Below, piece after piece: positions 33,183 to 42,508 of a DNA stretch of 64,000 bases. Below the pieces are notes generated by a model, which did not search any database, was not told the DNA's origin, and saw only the letters and a list, made by a program, of their open reading frames with translations. Position 1 is the first letter of the stretch. Each line of letters opens with the position of its first letter. Position numbers and translations under genes: made by a program. This DNA comes from Bacillota bacterium (GTDB taxonomy: Bacteria > Bacillota > Clostridia > Monoglobales > Firm-18), in contig JALOAJ010000012.1 in NCBI GenBank assembly GCA_023228885.1, positions 1 through 64,000 on the forward strand, given 5' to 3'.

Positions 33183-33644
33183 TTGCCTTTTTTTATAGCT
33201 TTTGCGGTTGCGGTTTTTGACCAATATACAAAGGCGCTTGCAATTAAAAAACTTGCAGGCGGCACTATACCGATTATAAAAGACATATTTCACTTTACCT
33301 ATGTTGAAAATACCGGGGCTGCGTTTGGAATTTTTAAAGACGGTAACACAGTGTTTACAATAGTTACAGCAATTATTTTAATTGGCATAATTGTTGCGTT
33401 GATTGCAATAAAACCGCAAGACCTATACATTAAGATAAGCTCGGGGCTTGTTTTGGGCGGCGCTGTGGGCAATTTGCTGGATAGGATTTTTCGGGGGTTT
33501 GTGATTGATTTTTTGGATTTTAGAGTGATAAGCTATCCTGTTTTTAACATTGCAGATAGCTTTATTGTAATCGGTGCAATTATTATTTGCGTAAAATTTG
33601 TGTTTTTTGAAAAGAAAAGCGGGCAAGAAAATGCAAAAATATAA
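33183..33644 (+). CDS. lspA: lipoprotein signal peptidase (signal peptidase II)
   Basis: This protein of about 153 residues has four membrane helices and cleaves the signal peptide of lipoproteins. The catalytic Asp pair lies in GNLLDRIF and FNIADSFI, and VENTGAAFG is the other family motif. TTG 33183 is chosen because AGGGGTG precedes it by 8 bases; ATG 33162 has no ribosome binding site. The products of prsA-like and the ABC adaptor gene elsewhere in the window are likely substrates. Confidence 0.93.
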   Translation: MPFFIAFAVAVFDQYTKALAIKKLAGGTIPIIKDIFHFTYVENTGAAFGIFKDGNTVFTIVTAIILIGIIVALIAIKPQDLYIKISSGLVLGGAVGNLLDRIFRGFVIDFLDFRVISYPVFNIADSFIVIGAIIICVKFVFFEKKSGQENAKI

Positions 33645-34566
33645 CTTAGTTTCTGATTTGTGTGTTAGAATTGATAAGTTTATTTCAATTAAAATACCGT
33701 CGCTGTCACGCTCATACACGCAAAAGCTGATAGATGACGGTTTTGTTTTAGTTGACGGCGTAAAAATAAAAAGAAACTTTATTTTAAAAGAAAATCAAAA
33801 CATAGCAATAATCGTTCCTGAAAAAGCGGATTTAAGCATTGGACCGGAGGATATAGCCCTTGAAATAGTCTATGAAGATGAGTGTTTGCTCATTATAAAC
33901 AAGCAGCAGGGTTTGGTTGTGCATCCATCGGCAGGCAATCCTCACGGAACATTGGTAAATGCGCTTGTTCGCCATTGCGGAGATTCCCTTTCTAAAGTGA
34001 ACGGTCATTTTCGTCCCGGCATTGTGCACAGGCTTGATAAGGATACAAGCGGGCTGCTTATCGTTGCAAAAACCGATTTTGTTCACACCCATATACAACG
34101 GCAATTTAAAGAACATACGGCGCTTAGAAAATACATTGCAATAGTGCACGGGGGCGTGAAAAATGACACAGGCGTAATTGACAAGCCCATTGGAAGGCAC
34201 CCCGTTTTGCGCAAAAAGAAATGCGTAGGGGGAGAAAACGCAAAAGATGCCGTCACATATTACAAGGTGTTAGAGCGTTTTGGAAAATATACTTTTGTGG
34301 AATGCACACTAAAAACCGGAAGGACACATCAAATACGGGTGCACATGGCAAGTGTCGGGAATCCGATACTTGGCGATAAGGTTTACGGCAAAAAAAAAGA
34401 AAAGCTTAACTTGGCAGGGCAACTGCTGCATGCTAAGACTTTGGGGTTTGTGCACCCAAAGTCAATGGAATACATGGAGTTTGACAGTCAAATTCCACAG
34501 CGATTTGAAAAGGTTTTACATACAATGGGTAAACCTTGGGCAAAAAAGCTTGACAAACATGTGTAA
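33631..34566 (+). CDS. RluD-family pseudouridine synthase
   Basis: This 311-residue RNA-modifying enzyme has an N-terminal S4 RNA-binding domain (RIDKFISIKIPSLSRSYTQKLI in part) and a catalytic domain with HRLDKDTSG, whose Asp (about residue 135) attacks the uridine. The C-terminal GRTHQIRVHM is typical of RluC/RluD enzymes that modify 23S rRNA. The exact site is uncertain. ATG 33631 overlaps lspA by 14 bp, a frequent pairing in Firmicutes. Confidence 0.94.
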   Translation: MQKYNLVSDLCVRIDKFISIKIPSLSRSYTQKLIDDGFVLVDGVKIKRNFILKENQNIAIIVPEKADLSIGPEDIALEIVYEDECLLIINKQQGLVVHPSAGNPHGTLVNALVRHCGDSLSKVNGHFRPGIVHRLDKDTSGLLIVAKTDFVHTHIQRQFKEHTALRKYIAIVHGGVKNDTGVIDKPIGRHPVLRKKKCVGGENAKDAVTYYKVLERFGKYTFVECTLKTGRTHQIRVHMASVGNPILGDKVYGKKKEKLNLAGQLLHAKTLGFVHPKSMEYMEFDSQIPQRFEKVLHTMGKPWAKKLDKHV

Positions 34567-34578
34567 ATTAAATAAAAT
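34550..34578 (+). promoter_or_regulatory. promoter of the aconitase operon
   Basis: TTGACA (34550-34555) and TAAAAT (34573-34578) are 17 bp apart and overlap the end of the pseudouridine synthase gene. Downstream (about 34586-34606) is a short stem CGGTG/CACCG. Confidence 0.6.
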
Positions 34579-34669
34579 ACTGTATACGGTGTCAAATATA
34601 TGCACCGCGCATCATTGTTAACACCCATAATGTTAAAATTATCGGTTTAAAATAGGGGGGGCATGAAAA

Positions 34670-36601
34670 ATGGGGTATAATGTAGCACAAAAGCTTATAA
34701 AAGACCATCTGTTAAGCGGTTCTATGGTTGCAGGCAAAGATATTTCAATCAAAATCGACCAAACGCTTACCCAAGATTCAACAGGGACAATGGCATATTT
34801 GCAATTCGAAGCGCTTGGAATTCCAAGGGTTAAAACGGAATTATCGGTGGCATACATCGATCACAATACGCTGCAAGCGGGGTTTGAAAATGCGGATGAC
34901 CACAGATATATTCAAACGGTTGCAAAAAAATACGGCATATATTATTCACGACCCGGCAATGGGATTTGTCATCAAGTTCATTTAGAGCGATTTGGCAAGC
35001 CCGGCAAAACATTGCTCGGCTCAGACAGCCACACCCCGACCTGCGGCGGCATAGGTATGCTTGCCATAGGCGCGGGCGGTCTTGATGTGGCGGTTGCCAT
35101 GGGGGGCGGGGCGTATCATTTAACCATGCCAAAGGTTAAAAAAATTGTCCTTACCGGCAAACTAAGCCCATGGGTAACGGCAAAGGATATTATTTTAGAA
35201 GTTTTGCGCCGCTCGTCCGTTCGAGGCGGTGTGGGATACATTATAGAATACGGCGGCGAAGGCGTTTTGTCGCTTGGAGTTCCCGAACGAGCCACCATTG
35301 CGAACATGGGCGCCGAGCTTGGAGCAACTACCTCTGTTTTCCCAAGCGATGAAATAACAAAACAGTTTTTAGAATCGCAAGGCAGAAAAAGCGATTGGCA
35401 GCCCCTTACAGCGGATAGCGATGCTGTGTACGATGAAGAAATTACAATTAACTTGTCTGAGTTGGTTCCGATGACAGCAAAACCGCATATGCCGGACAAT
35501 GTTGACACGGTGGAGAATGTCGGAAACATTGCGGTTGACCAAGTTTTTATCGGAAGCTGTACAAATTCTTCATACCGTGACATGATGGCGGCGGCAAACA
35601 TATTAAAAGGCAAAACAGTTCATCCGGATGTGAGTTTGGTTATAGGCCCGGGTTCGCGTCAGGTTCTTAACATGCTTGCATTAAACGGTGCGCTTGCCGA
35701 TATGATTTCGGCGGGTGCGCGAATTTTGGAAAGTGCATGCGGCCCTTGCATAGGAATGGGTCAAGCGCCTAAAACAAATGCAATTTCACTCCGTACAAAT
35801 AATAGAAACTTTGAAGGCAGAAGCGGCACAAAAACCGCAAATATTTATATCGTAAGCCCTGAAACAGCGGCGGCAAGCGCGCTAACAGGGATTTTGACCG
35901 ACCCTCGAAGCTGCGGAGATGCCCCCCAAATTGATATGCCCGAAAGCTTTGTGGTAAATGATAATATGATTGACCCTCCTGCGCAAGATGGCAGCAAAGT
36001 TGAAATTGAACGCGGTCCTAACATAAAGCCCTTTCCGGTTAATGTGCGGCTTAGCGAAACATTGCGCGGAAAAGCCCTTATAAAGGTGGGGGATAATATA
36101 ACGACCGACCATATTATGCCCTCCAATGCAAAGCTGTTGCCGTATCGTTCTAATATTCCATATCTGTCTGATTACAGCTTTATGTGGTGCTCTCCGGATT
36201 TTCCGAAACGAGCAAGGGAAAATGGCGGCGGGTTTATTATAGGCGGCACGAACTATGGGCAAGGCTCATCACGTGAGCATGCGGCGCTTGTACCGTTGTA
36301 CTTAGGCGTTAGGGCGGTTATAGTAAAATCCTTCGCGCGAATACACATGTCGAACCTTATCAATTCAGGTATTTTGCCGCTTACATTTAAAAACGACCAA
36401 GACTATGATAATATATACGGCGATGATGAACTGGTGCTCAGCGGCATAAGAGAGGCAATTAAAAACAAGGATCAAATTATTTTGAGCAACGAAACAAGGG
36501 GCTTTGATATACAGCTTGAAGCGGATTTGTCTGACCGTCAGCGTGAAATACTGCTTGCGGGCGGGCTGATTAACTATACTAAAAAAGGTGAGGATAATTA
36601 A
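34670..36601 (+). CDS. acn: aconitate hydratase
   Basis: This 643-residue enzyme isomerises citrate to isocitrate with a [4Fe-4S] cluster. The cluster cysteines are in GSCTNSSY (near 298) and ACGPCIGMG (near 356-359), and the C-terminal swivel domain has TTDHIMPSN and GTNYGQGSSREHAA. Its length matches the shorter mitochondrial-like aconitases of anaerobes rather than the ~900-residue AcnA. The ATG follows a GGGGGGG tract. It is directly followed by isocitrate dehydrogenase, so the pair leads to 2-oxoglutarate. No citrate synthase lies in the window. Confidence 0.95.
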   Translation: MGYNVAQKLIKDHLLSGSMVAGKDISIKIDQTLTQDSTGTMAYLQFEALGIPRVKTELSVAYIDHNTLQAGFENADDHRYIQTVAKKYGIYYSRPGNGICHQVHLERFGKPGKTLLGSDSHTPTCGGIGMLAIGAGGLDVAVAMGGGAYHLTMPKVKKIVLTGKLSPWVTAKDIILEVLRRSSVRGGVGYIIEYGGEGVLSLGVPERATIANMGAELGATTSVFPSDEITKQFLESQGRKSDWQPLTADSDAVYDEEITINLSELVPMTAKPHMPDNVDTVENVGNIAVDQVFIGSCTNSSYRDMMAAANILKGKTVHPDVSLVIGPGSRQVLNMLALNGALADMISAGARILESACGPCIGMGQAPKTNAISLRTNNRNFEGRSGTKTANIYIVSPETAAASALTGILTDPRSCGDAPQIDMPESFVVNDNMIDPPAQDGSKVEIERGPNIKPFPVNVRLSETLRGKALIKVGDNITTDHIMPSNAKLLPYRSNIPYLSDYSFMWCSPDFPKRARENGGGFIIGGTNYGQGSSREHAALVPLYLGVRAVIVKSFARIHMSNLINSGILPLTFKNDQDYDNIYGDDELVLSGIREAIKNKDQIILSNETRGFDIQLEADLSDRQREILLAGGLINYTKKGEDN

Positions 36602-37750
36602 ATGAGCACAGCTATAACAACAGCGCAAGAAAAATTCGGGAAAATTTTATCCGACCAACTTTTACGAGTTGAAAGGATGAAAAAGGAAGAGGATTTTATT
36701 GATTATAATAAGCTTGACAAAATTATTATCGGGGTTGTGGGCGGCGACGGCATAGGTCCTGCTATTACCAATGAGGCTAAAAGAATATTGGAGTTTTTAC
36801 TGCAAGGTAAAAATGTTGAGTTTAGGGAGATAGACGGCTGCACAATAGAAAAACGCGCCGAGTGCGGGAAAGCGATTCCGGACGATGTTTTGGCGCAACT
36901 AAAACAATGCCATGTGATATTAAAAGGTCCCACCACAACGCCGAGGGCAGGGGATAATTGGCCTAACATCGAAAGCGCCAATGTTGCCATGAGAAAAGAG
37001 CTGGATTTGTTTGCAAATGTCCGCCCTGTAAAAGTGCCGTCGGAGGGAATAGATTGGACATTTTTTAGGGAAAATACAGAAGGACCGTATGCGTTGGGCT
37101 CTGACGGCTTGCATCTGGACGATGACATAGCGATAGATTTTTGCGTAACCACAACACAGGGTAGTGAGCGGATTGCAAAGGCAGCTTTTGATTATGCGAA
37201 AAAAGCCGGGAAAAGCAGGGTAACATGCGTTACAAAAGCGAATGTTATTAAAACAACCGACGGAAAGTTTTTAAATATTTGCCAAAGGATAGCAAAAGAT
37301 TATCCCGGCATTGAGCTTGACGATTGGTATATCGACATAATGACAGCAAAGCTGATTGATAAAAAGCGGCGTACGCAATTTCAAGTTTTGGTTTTGCCTA
37401 ACCTTTACGGCGATATTCTCACCGATGAGGCGGCGGAATTTCAAGGCGGCGTTGGGACGGCAGGGAGCGCAAATTTAGGCAAACGGTATGCAATGTTTGA
37501 GGCTATCCACGGCAGCGCTCCAAGAATGGTTGAAGAAGGACGGGCAAAATATGCAGACCCATGCAGTATTATACGAGCAGCTGTAATGCTTTTGGAGCAT
37601 ATCGGCTTTGTACAAGAATCAAAAAAACTTGAAAAAGCGCTTGATTATTGCATGTATGAAGAAAAGAAGCTTGCGATAACCGGTAGAGATACCGGGGCAA
37701 CGAGCGCTGAATTTGCAGACTATGTAATGGAAACGATAAAAGGACTGTAA
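36602..37750 (+). CDS. icd: isocitrate dehydrogenase
   Basis: This 382-residue protein oxidatively decarboxylates isocitrate to 2-oxoglutarate. The substrate motif ESANVAMRKELDLFANVRPVK, given in part, has the Ser, Asn and Arg residues of isocitrate dehydrogenases rather than isopropylmalate dehydrogenases. The metal-binding Asp residues are in LYGDILTDEAAE. After HGSAP the cofactor positions read Arg-Met instead of Lys-Tyr (NADP type) or Asp-Ile (NAD type), so cofactor use is open. The ATG directly follows the TAA of aconitase. Confidence 0.9.
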   Translation: MSTAITTAQEKFGKILSDQLLRVERMKKEEDFIDYNKLDKIIIGVVGGDGIGPAITNEAKRILEFLLQGKNVEFREIDGCTIEKRAECGKAIPDDVLAQLKQCHVILKGPTTTPRAGDNWPNIESANVAMRKELDLFANVRPVKVPSEGIDWTFFRENTEGPYALGSDGLHLDDDIAIDFCVTTTQGSERIAKAAFDYAKKAGKSRVTCVTKANVIKTTDGKFLNICQRIAKDYPGIELDDWYIDIMTAKLIDKKRRTQFQVLVLPNLYGDILTDEAAEFQGGVGTAGSANLGKRYAMFEAIHGSAPRMVEEGRAKYADPCSIIRAAVMLLEHIGFVQESKKLEKALDYCMYEEKKLAITGRDTGATSAEFADYVMETIKGL

Positions 37751-37756
37751 TTTCAA

Positions 37757-40700
37757 ATGAGGCTTCAAGGATTTTTAGAAATGCTCGATTCATCAAATGA
37801 ATATAAAGAGCTTTTAAATAAAATAAATGACGGGCTGTTGCCAGTCAATCTTTTGGGGGTGTCGCAGTCTGCTGCGGCACACCTTGTTTTTTGCTTGAGC
37901 AACAAGGCGCAGCAGCCGTCACTTGTTGTTGTTCCGGATGGAATAACCGCAAAAAACCTTGCAGCCGACTTAAAGCTGTTTTTAGGTGATAATGTGTTGC
38001 TCTTTCCCGAAAGGGAATTAATTTTTTATGACATTGACGCACAAGCGAAGGACATAATAACAGAGCGCCTTTTGGTTTTACACAGCCTTGTAAAGGGCAA
38101 GGTGAAGGTTGTAGTATCTACAATTGCGGCGCTTATGGGAGCAACCGCTCCGCGGCACATTTTTGATAATATAAATTCGCATAAAACGGGCGGGATTTTG
38201 GATGTTGGCGTTGCGGCGCAAAACTTTGTCAATTTGGGCTATGTGAGGGAGGACATTGTAGAGGGCAAAGGGCAATATGCCATAAGGGGCGGGATTGTTG
38301 ATTTTTTCCCCCATACAAGCGATAACCCCATACGAATTGAACTTTTTGCGGATGAGATAGACTCAATACGCGAGTTTGACCCTATTACCCAGCGTTCTTT
38401 AAACAATACCACTTTTGCAGAAGTTACGCCTGCCGGCGAAATTACCATTGACAGCGCCAAAAAAACTAACATAATCGCCAATATTAAAGCGCTGTATAAC
38501 GATAAAAATAAAAAATTTGAAAAAAGCTTGGATAGGGATATTGAGCGATTGGAAAATAATATTTATTTCCCGTCGATTGACAAATATTTGCCTTTTATAT
38601 ACGATGAAATGCCAACCTTGACCGATTATTTCAAAGAAAAATCGCAAATTTTCATTTATGAGCCCGCAAGGGTAAGCGAAAGCGCTAAAAATATCGATTG
38701 GCGGCTTTCAGAGCAAGCCCTGGATTTTGCTGAAAAAGGCATTTTGCCCCTTACAGATAAACAATGGCATAAAAATTATTATGATGTTATGCGTAAATTT
38801 TTACATCATAAAGTTATAGGTTTAATGGGAATATCATATTCATCTCCAGATTATGATGCCGAAGCAAAAATTTCTTTAAATGTAAAGCAACAGGGGAGCT
38901 TTCATGGGAAAATCGATTTGTTTTTCGATGCAATACGGTTTTACAAGCGGAGCAAATATTCCGTTATTATATTTGGTGGGAGTGCTGTAAAGGCAAAGAA
39001 CATTACAGAGGAATTGAATAGTGAAAATATACCGGCGGTTTATCAAAGCAGCGTTGATATGCCTTATGATAAAGGGCAGATAATTGTAACGCACGGCGAG
39101 ATAACGCAAGGGCTTGAATATCCTGCGCTAAAACTTGCAATAATAGGTGATAAAGAGATTTTTGGGCAAGACAAAAAGCCGTCTAAAAGATTTAAAAAAG
39201 GAAACCTTGGCAAGGTAATAAATTTTACCGATTTGAGCGCGGGTGATTATGTTGTCCACCAAAACCATGGTATCGGTCAATTTTCAGGGATTAAAACAAT
39301 GGAAGTTGATGGCGCAACATCCGATTATTTGCAAATAAAATTTAGGGGAAACGATATTTTATATGTTCCCACAAACCAGCTTGATTTGGTTTACAAACAC
39401 AGCGGCGGCGATATGGCGGGCGTCAGGCTTAATAAATTGGGCGGCACCGAATGGCACAAAACAAAGCAAAAAGTGACGGAAAGCGCGCGCGACATGGCGC
39501 TGCAACTTATAAAGCTTTACGCTGCCCGTCAAAGTGTAAGGGGAATATCCTTTACAGCAAATGATGATTGGAATAGCAGCTTTGCGGCAACTTTTCCGTA
39601 TGAGGAAACGGAAGACCAGCTTCGTAGTTTTGATGAAGTAAGTGCAGATATGGAAAAAGCGCACCCTATGGATAGGCTGCTTTGCGGTGATGTGGGATAC
39701 GGAAAGACAGAAGTTGCGTTGCGCGCGGCATTTAAAGCGGTTATGGATGGATATCAGGTTGCATATCTTGTGCCTACGACAATTCTTGCCACGCAGCATT
39801 TTAACACATTTACGGACCGCATGAAGGATTTTCCCATCGAAGTGGATATGCTTTCGCGCTTTAGAACGCATAGGGAGCAGAAAGAAACGGTAAAACGAAC
39901 AAAAGCAGGCGAAGTTGACATAGTTATCGGCACGCATAGGCTTTTGCAAAAGGACTTGATGTTTAAAAAATTGGGTTTGCTCATAATAGATGAGGAACAA
40001 CGATTCGGGGTTGCGCATAAAGAATATTTAAAAGAGTTAAAAAGCAATGTAGATGTGTTAACCCTCAGCGCCACCCCAATACCGCGTACTCTCCATATGA
40101 GTCTTTCGGGAATACGAGACATGAGTGTGCTGGAAAATCCTCCGAAAAATCGCTATCCGGTAAACACCTTCGTTTTGGAATATAACGCTGAAATATTGGA
40201 AGAAGCAATAATTCGGGAAATAGCCCGCGGCGGGCAGGTTTATTATCTGCATAACAGAGTTGAAACGATAGAAAAGGTTGCCATGAGAATTGCCGAGATA
40301 TCAAGCGATATTCGTGTTGGCGTTGCACATGGCAAAATGGGAGAAAATGCGTTAGAGGACATTATGCAGCAAGTTTTGAACGGGAAAATTGATGTTTTGG
40401 TGTGCACCACAATTATAGAAACAGGGCTGGATATACCCAACATTAACACCATAATAGTTGAAGATGCCGATAAAATGGGGCTTGCGCAATTATATCAACT
40501 GAGGGGCAGGGTGGGGCGCTCAAGCCGCCTTGCATACGCGTATTTGACATATCGGCGGGGGAAGGTGTTATCCGAACTGTCGGAAAAAAGGCTTAGGGCG
40601 ATTAGGGATTTTACCGAATTTGGGAGCGGGTTTAAAATTGCGCTTCGCGACCTTGAAATCAGAGGCGCCGGAAATGTTTTGGGCGCGCATCAGCATGGGC

Positions 40701-41239
40701 ATATGGACGCGGTCGGCTACGATATGTATTGTAAATTGCTTTCCGATGCCGTGTCAAAATTAAAAGGGATGGAGGACATTCCGGACATTCAAACGGTTAT
40801 CTCGCTGAATATAGATGCGTTTATACCCAAGGATTATATCCATAGCGAAAATTACAGAATAGAAATATACAAAAAAATTGCCTCGATTGAAAATGAGGAG
40901 GATTATCTTGATGTGTTTGATGAAATACAAGACAGGTACGGCGACCTTCCGACAGCGGTTAAAAACCTTATAGATATCGCGCTTATACGAAATTATGCGG
41001 CTTTTTCGGGCATTGAAGAAGTGCGCCAAACGGCAACGGGAGTTATATTTACACTTTCATCTAAAACCCCCTATGATTTTGAAGCGGTTACAAAATTGAT
41101 GGCAATGCATGATAAAAAAATATTGTTTTCGGCAACCGCGAAGCCTTATATCACCTTGCGAAGCGATGGTAAAAATTTGCTTAGAAATGTTAAGACTTTA
41201 TTACAGGAATACAAAGAATTGAAAAATGTTGCTAAATAA
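37757..41239 (+). CDS. mfd: transcription-repair coupling factor
   Basis: This 1160-residue protein removes stalled RNA polymerase and recruits the UvrABC excision machinery. It has the UvrB-homology N-terminal module (YVREDIVEGKGQYAIRGGIVD in part), the polymerase-interacting CarD-like domain (DYVVHQNHGIGQFSGI, about residues 495-510), helicase motif GDVGYGKTE near residue 645 and DEEQRFG near 743, and the C-terminal TRCF domain. The length is normal. ATG 37757 is 6 bp after the icd stop and has only a weak ribosome binding site. Confidence 0.97.
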   Translation: MRLQGFLEMLDSSNEYKELLNKINDGLLPVNLLGVSQSAAAHLVFCLSNKAQQPSLVVVPDGITAKNLAADLKLFLGDNVLLFPERELIFYDIDAQAKDIITERLLVLHSLVKGKVKVVVSTIAALMGATAPRHIFDNINSHKTGGILDVGVAAQNFVNLGYVREDIVEGKGQYAIRGGIVDFFPHTSDNPIRIELFADEIDSIREFDPITQRSLNNTTFAEVTPAGEITIDSAKKTNIIANIKALYNDKNKKFEKSLDRDIERLENNIYFPSIDKYLPFIYDEMPTLTDYFKEKSQIFIYEPARVSESAKNIDWRLSEQALDFAEKGILPLTDKQWHKNYYDVMRKFLHHKVIGLMGISYSSPDYDAEAKISLNVKQQGSFHGKIDLFFDAIRFYKRSKYSVIIFGGSAVKAKNITEELNSENIPAVYQSSVDMPYDKGQIIVTHGEITQGLEYPALKLAIIGDKEIFGQDKKPSKRFKKGNLGKVINFTDLSAGDYVVHQNHGIGQFSGIKTMEVDGATSDYLQIKFRGNDILYVPTNQLDLVYKHSGGDMAGVRLNKLGGTEWHKTKQKVTESARDMALQLIKLYAARQSVRGISFTANDDWNSSFAATFPYEETEDQLRSFDEVSADMEKAHPMDRLLCGDVGYGKTEVALRAAFKAVMDGYQVAYLVPTTILATQHFNTFTDRMKDFPIEVDMLSRFRTHREQKETVKRTKAGEVDIVIGTHRLLQKDLMFKKLGLLIIDEEQRFGVAHKEYLKELKSNVDVLTLSATPIPRTLHMSLSGIRDMSVLENPPKNRYPVNTFVLEYNAEILEEAIIREIARGGQVYYLHNRVETIEKVAMRIAEISSDIRVGVAHGKMGENALEDIMQQVLNGKIDVLVCTTIIETGLDIPNINTIIVEDADKMGLAQLYQLRGRVGRSSRLAYAYLTYRRGKVLSELSEKRLRAIRDFTEFGSGFKIALRDLEIRGAGNVLGAHQHGHMDAVGYDMYCKLLSDAVSKLKGMEDIPDIQTVISLNIDAFIPKDYIHSENYRIEIYKKIASIENEEDYLDVFDEIQDRYGDLPTAVKNLIDIALIRNYAAFSGIEEVRQTATGVIFTLSSKTPYDFEAVTKLMAMHDKKILFSATAKPYITLRSDGKNLLRNVKTLLQEYKELKNVAK

Positions 41240-41247
41240 TATATAAT
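41219..41247 (+). promoter_or_regulatory. sigma-A promoter of the foldase gene
   Basis: TTGAAA (41219-41224) and TATAAT (41242-41247) are 17 bp apart and overlap the end of mfd. The start site would be near 41254. Confidence 0.65.
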
Positions 41248-41267
41248 GTATGCAATATGGATGCTGT

Positions 41268-41312
41268 TTTAAATGGTCGGTATACAAAGTTTATGTATTA
41301 TGACCATTTAAA
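41268..41312 (+). promoter_or_regulatory. inverted repeat in the foldase leader
   Basis: TTTAAATGGTC (41268-41278) and GACCATTTAAA (41302-41312) are perfect 11-bp arms with a 23-bp spacer. No T-tract follows, so it is not a standard terminator. It lies in the transcribed leader and could be an mRNA structure or an operator. Confidence 0.5.
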
Positions 41313-41339
41313 GGCGCATAATAAATTGGAGGTATTTGC

Positions 41340-42395
41340 ATGTTCCGTTATAAAAAACATATTTTAATATTGATGGTAGCCTTTATGTTGCTGAATGTTG
41401 CATCATGCGTGCCGGCGCATAAAATAACAATCGCCACCGTTGACGGAGAAAAAATTTCAAAAGAGGAATTTATTTATTTTTTAACATCGGTTAAAAACCA
41501 AATAGAAAGCGAACATGTAAAATCGGTTAAAAACCAAACAGAAGGCGAACATGGCTCTGATTTGCCGGAAGATTTTTGGGAGACTACCGAGATAGACGGG
41601 AAAAAAATTATAGAAACAGCAAAGGAAAAAGCTTTGGAAGAAGCGGTAAAATCAAAAATATCAAGAAAAAAAGCGATTGAGTTGGGGCTTAAAATAAGTT
41701 CACAGCAGCGTAAAGAAATTAACGAAACAATCGGCGAGTTTGTTGCAAAGCACGGCAGTTCAGGCGTTGACGAGTATTTGTCGCAGTTTGGTTTAAACAG
41801 AGCCCTTTTTGAAAAGGTGTTGGAAGACGATTATTATCGTCAAAACCTTTCACAAGAAGTTGTGGCAAGCGTTGGCGAGGAGCAGGCGGAAGAATTTTTT
41901 AACAATAAAATCGTGAGGGTTAAGCATATTTTAATTCTGTCGATGGATGAAACCACAGGTCAGCCTTTGGAGGCGCAGCAGCTTGAAAACGCAAAAATAA
42001 AGGCAGATGACCTGCTTGCAAAAGCTAAATCAGGCGAAAATTTTGATAGCCTTGTAGAGCAGTATTCCGAAGATCCGGGTTCAAAATCAATGCCGGAGGG
42101 CTATTATTTGGGCAAGGGCTTTGTGCTCGGCTCACAAGGCGGAATGGTCCCATCTTTTGAAACAGCATCCTTTGAGCTTGATGTTGACGAGGTTAGTGAT
42201 ATTGTGGAAACGGACTACGGTTTTCATATAATAAAAAGATATCAAAATGACAAAGCTATTTACCAACAGCATGCAGATGAAATATTGGCGCATGCAAAAA
42301 AAGACAAATTTGAAGAAGTTTTGGATAATTGGAAAAACGAAGCGAAAATAGAGAAAAACGAAAAAGAATATGGGCAGATTAAAATTAATAAATAA
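41340..42395 (+). CDS. prsA: PrsA-like lipoprotein peptidyl-prolyl isomerase
   Basis: This 351-residue protein helps exported proteins fold outside the membrane. It has a lipoprotein signal with VASC (Cys23), a SurA-like helical N-terminal region, and a parvulin domain (KIVRVKHILILS through DYGFHIIKR, about residues 195-300). A 12-residue unit (SVKNQxExEH) is tandemly duplicated near residues 50-71. ATG 41340 follows GGAGG. It has its own promoter, and exported SLH proteins coded later in the window are plausible clients. Confidence 0.9.
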   Translation: MFRYKKHILILMVAFMLLNVASCVPAHKITIATVDGEKISKEEFIYFLTSVKNQIESEHVKSVKNQTEGEHGSDLPEDFWETTEIDGKKIIETAKEKALEEAVKSKISRKKAIELGLKISSQQRKEINETIGEFVAKHGSSGVDEYLSQFGLNRALFEKVLEDDYYRQNLSQEVVASVGEEQAEEFFNNKIVRVKHILILSMDETTGQPLEAQQLENAKIKADDLLAKAKSGENFDSLVEQYSEDPGSKSMPEGYYLGKGFVLGSQGGMVPSFETASFELDVDEVSDIVETDYGFHIIKRYQNDKAIYQQHADEILAHAKKDKFEEVLDNWKNEAKIEKNEKEYGQIKINK

Positions 42396-42451
42396 CAATT
42401 TATTGGGCGGTGGCTGTGGATTACAGCCACCAAGCTAAGGCGACGCTATAT

Positions 42452-42487
42452 AAAAATCTCATTTTCGTTTGAAGATGGGATTTTTTT
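42452..42487 (+). terminator. terminator after the foldase gene
   Basis: AAAAATCTCAT (42452-42462) pairs with ATGGGATTTTT (42475-42485) with one G-U pair, and the right arm runs into seven T residues. A second, T-less hairpin GTGGCTGT/ACAGCCAC lies just upstream (42410-42430). Confidence 0.75.
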
Positions 42488-42508
42488 AAAAAATGATGGA
42501 GGAAGATT

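Noticed and set aside
39359..40018. 219-residue minus-strand frame inside mfd
   Set aside because: It is the antisense shadow of the helicase domain of mfd and has no start signal.
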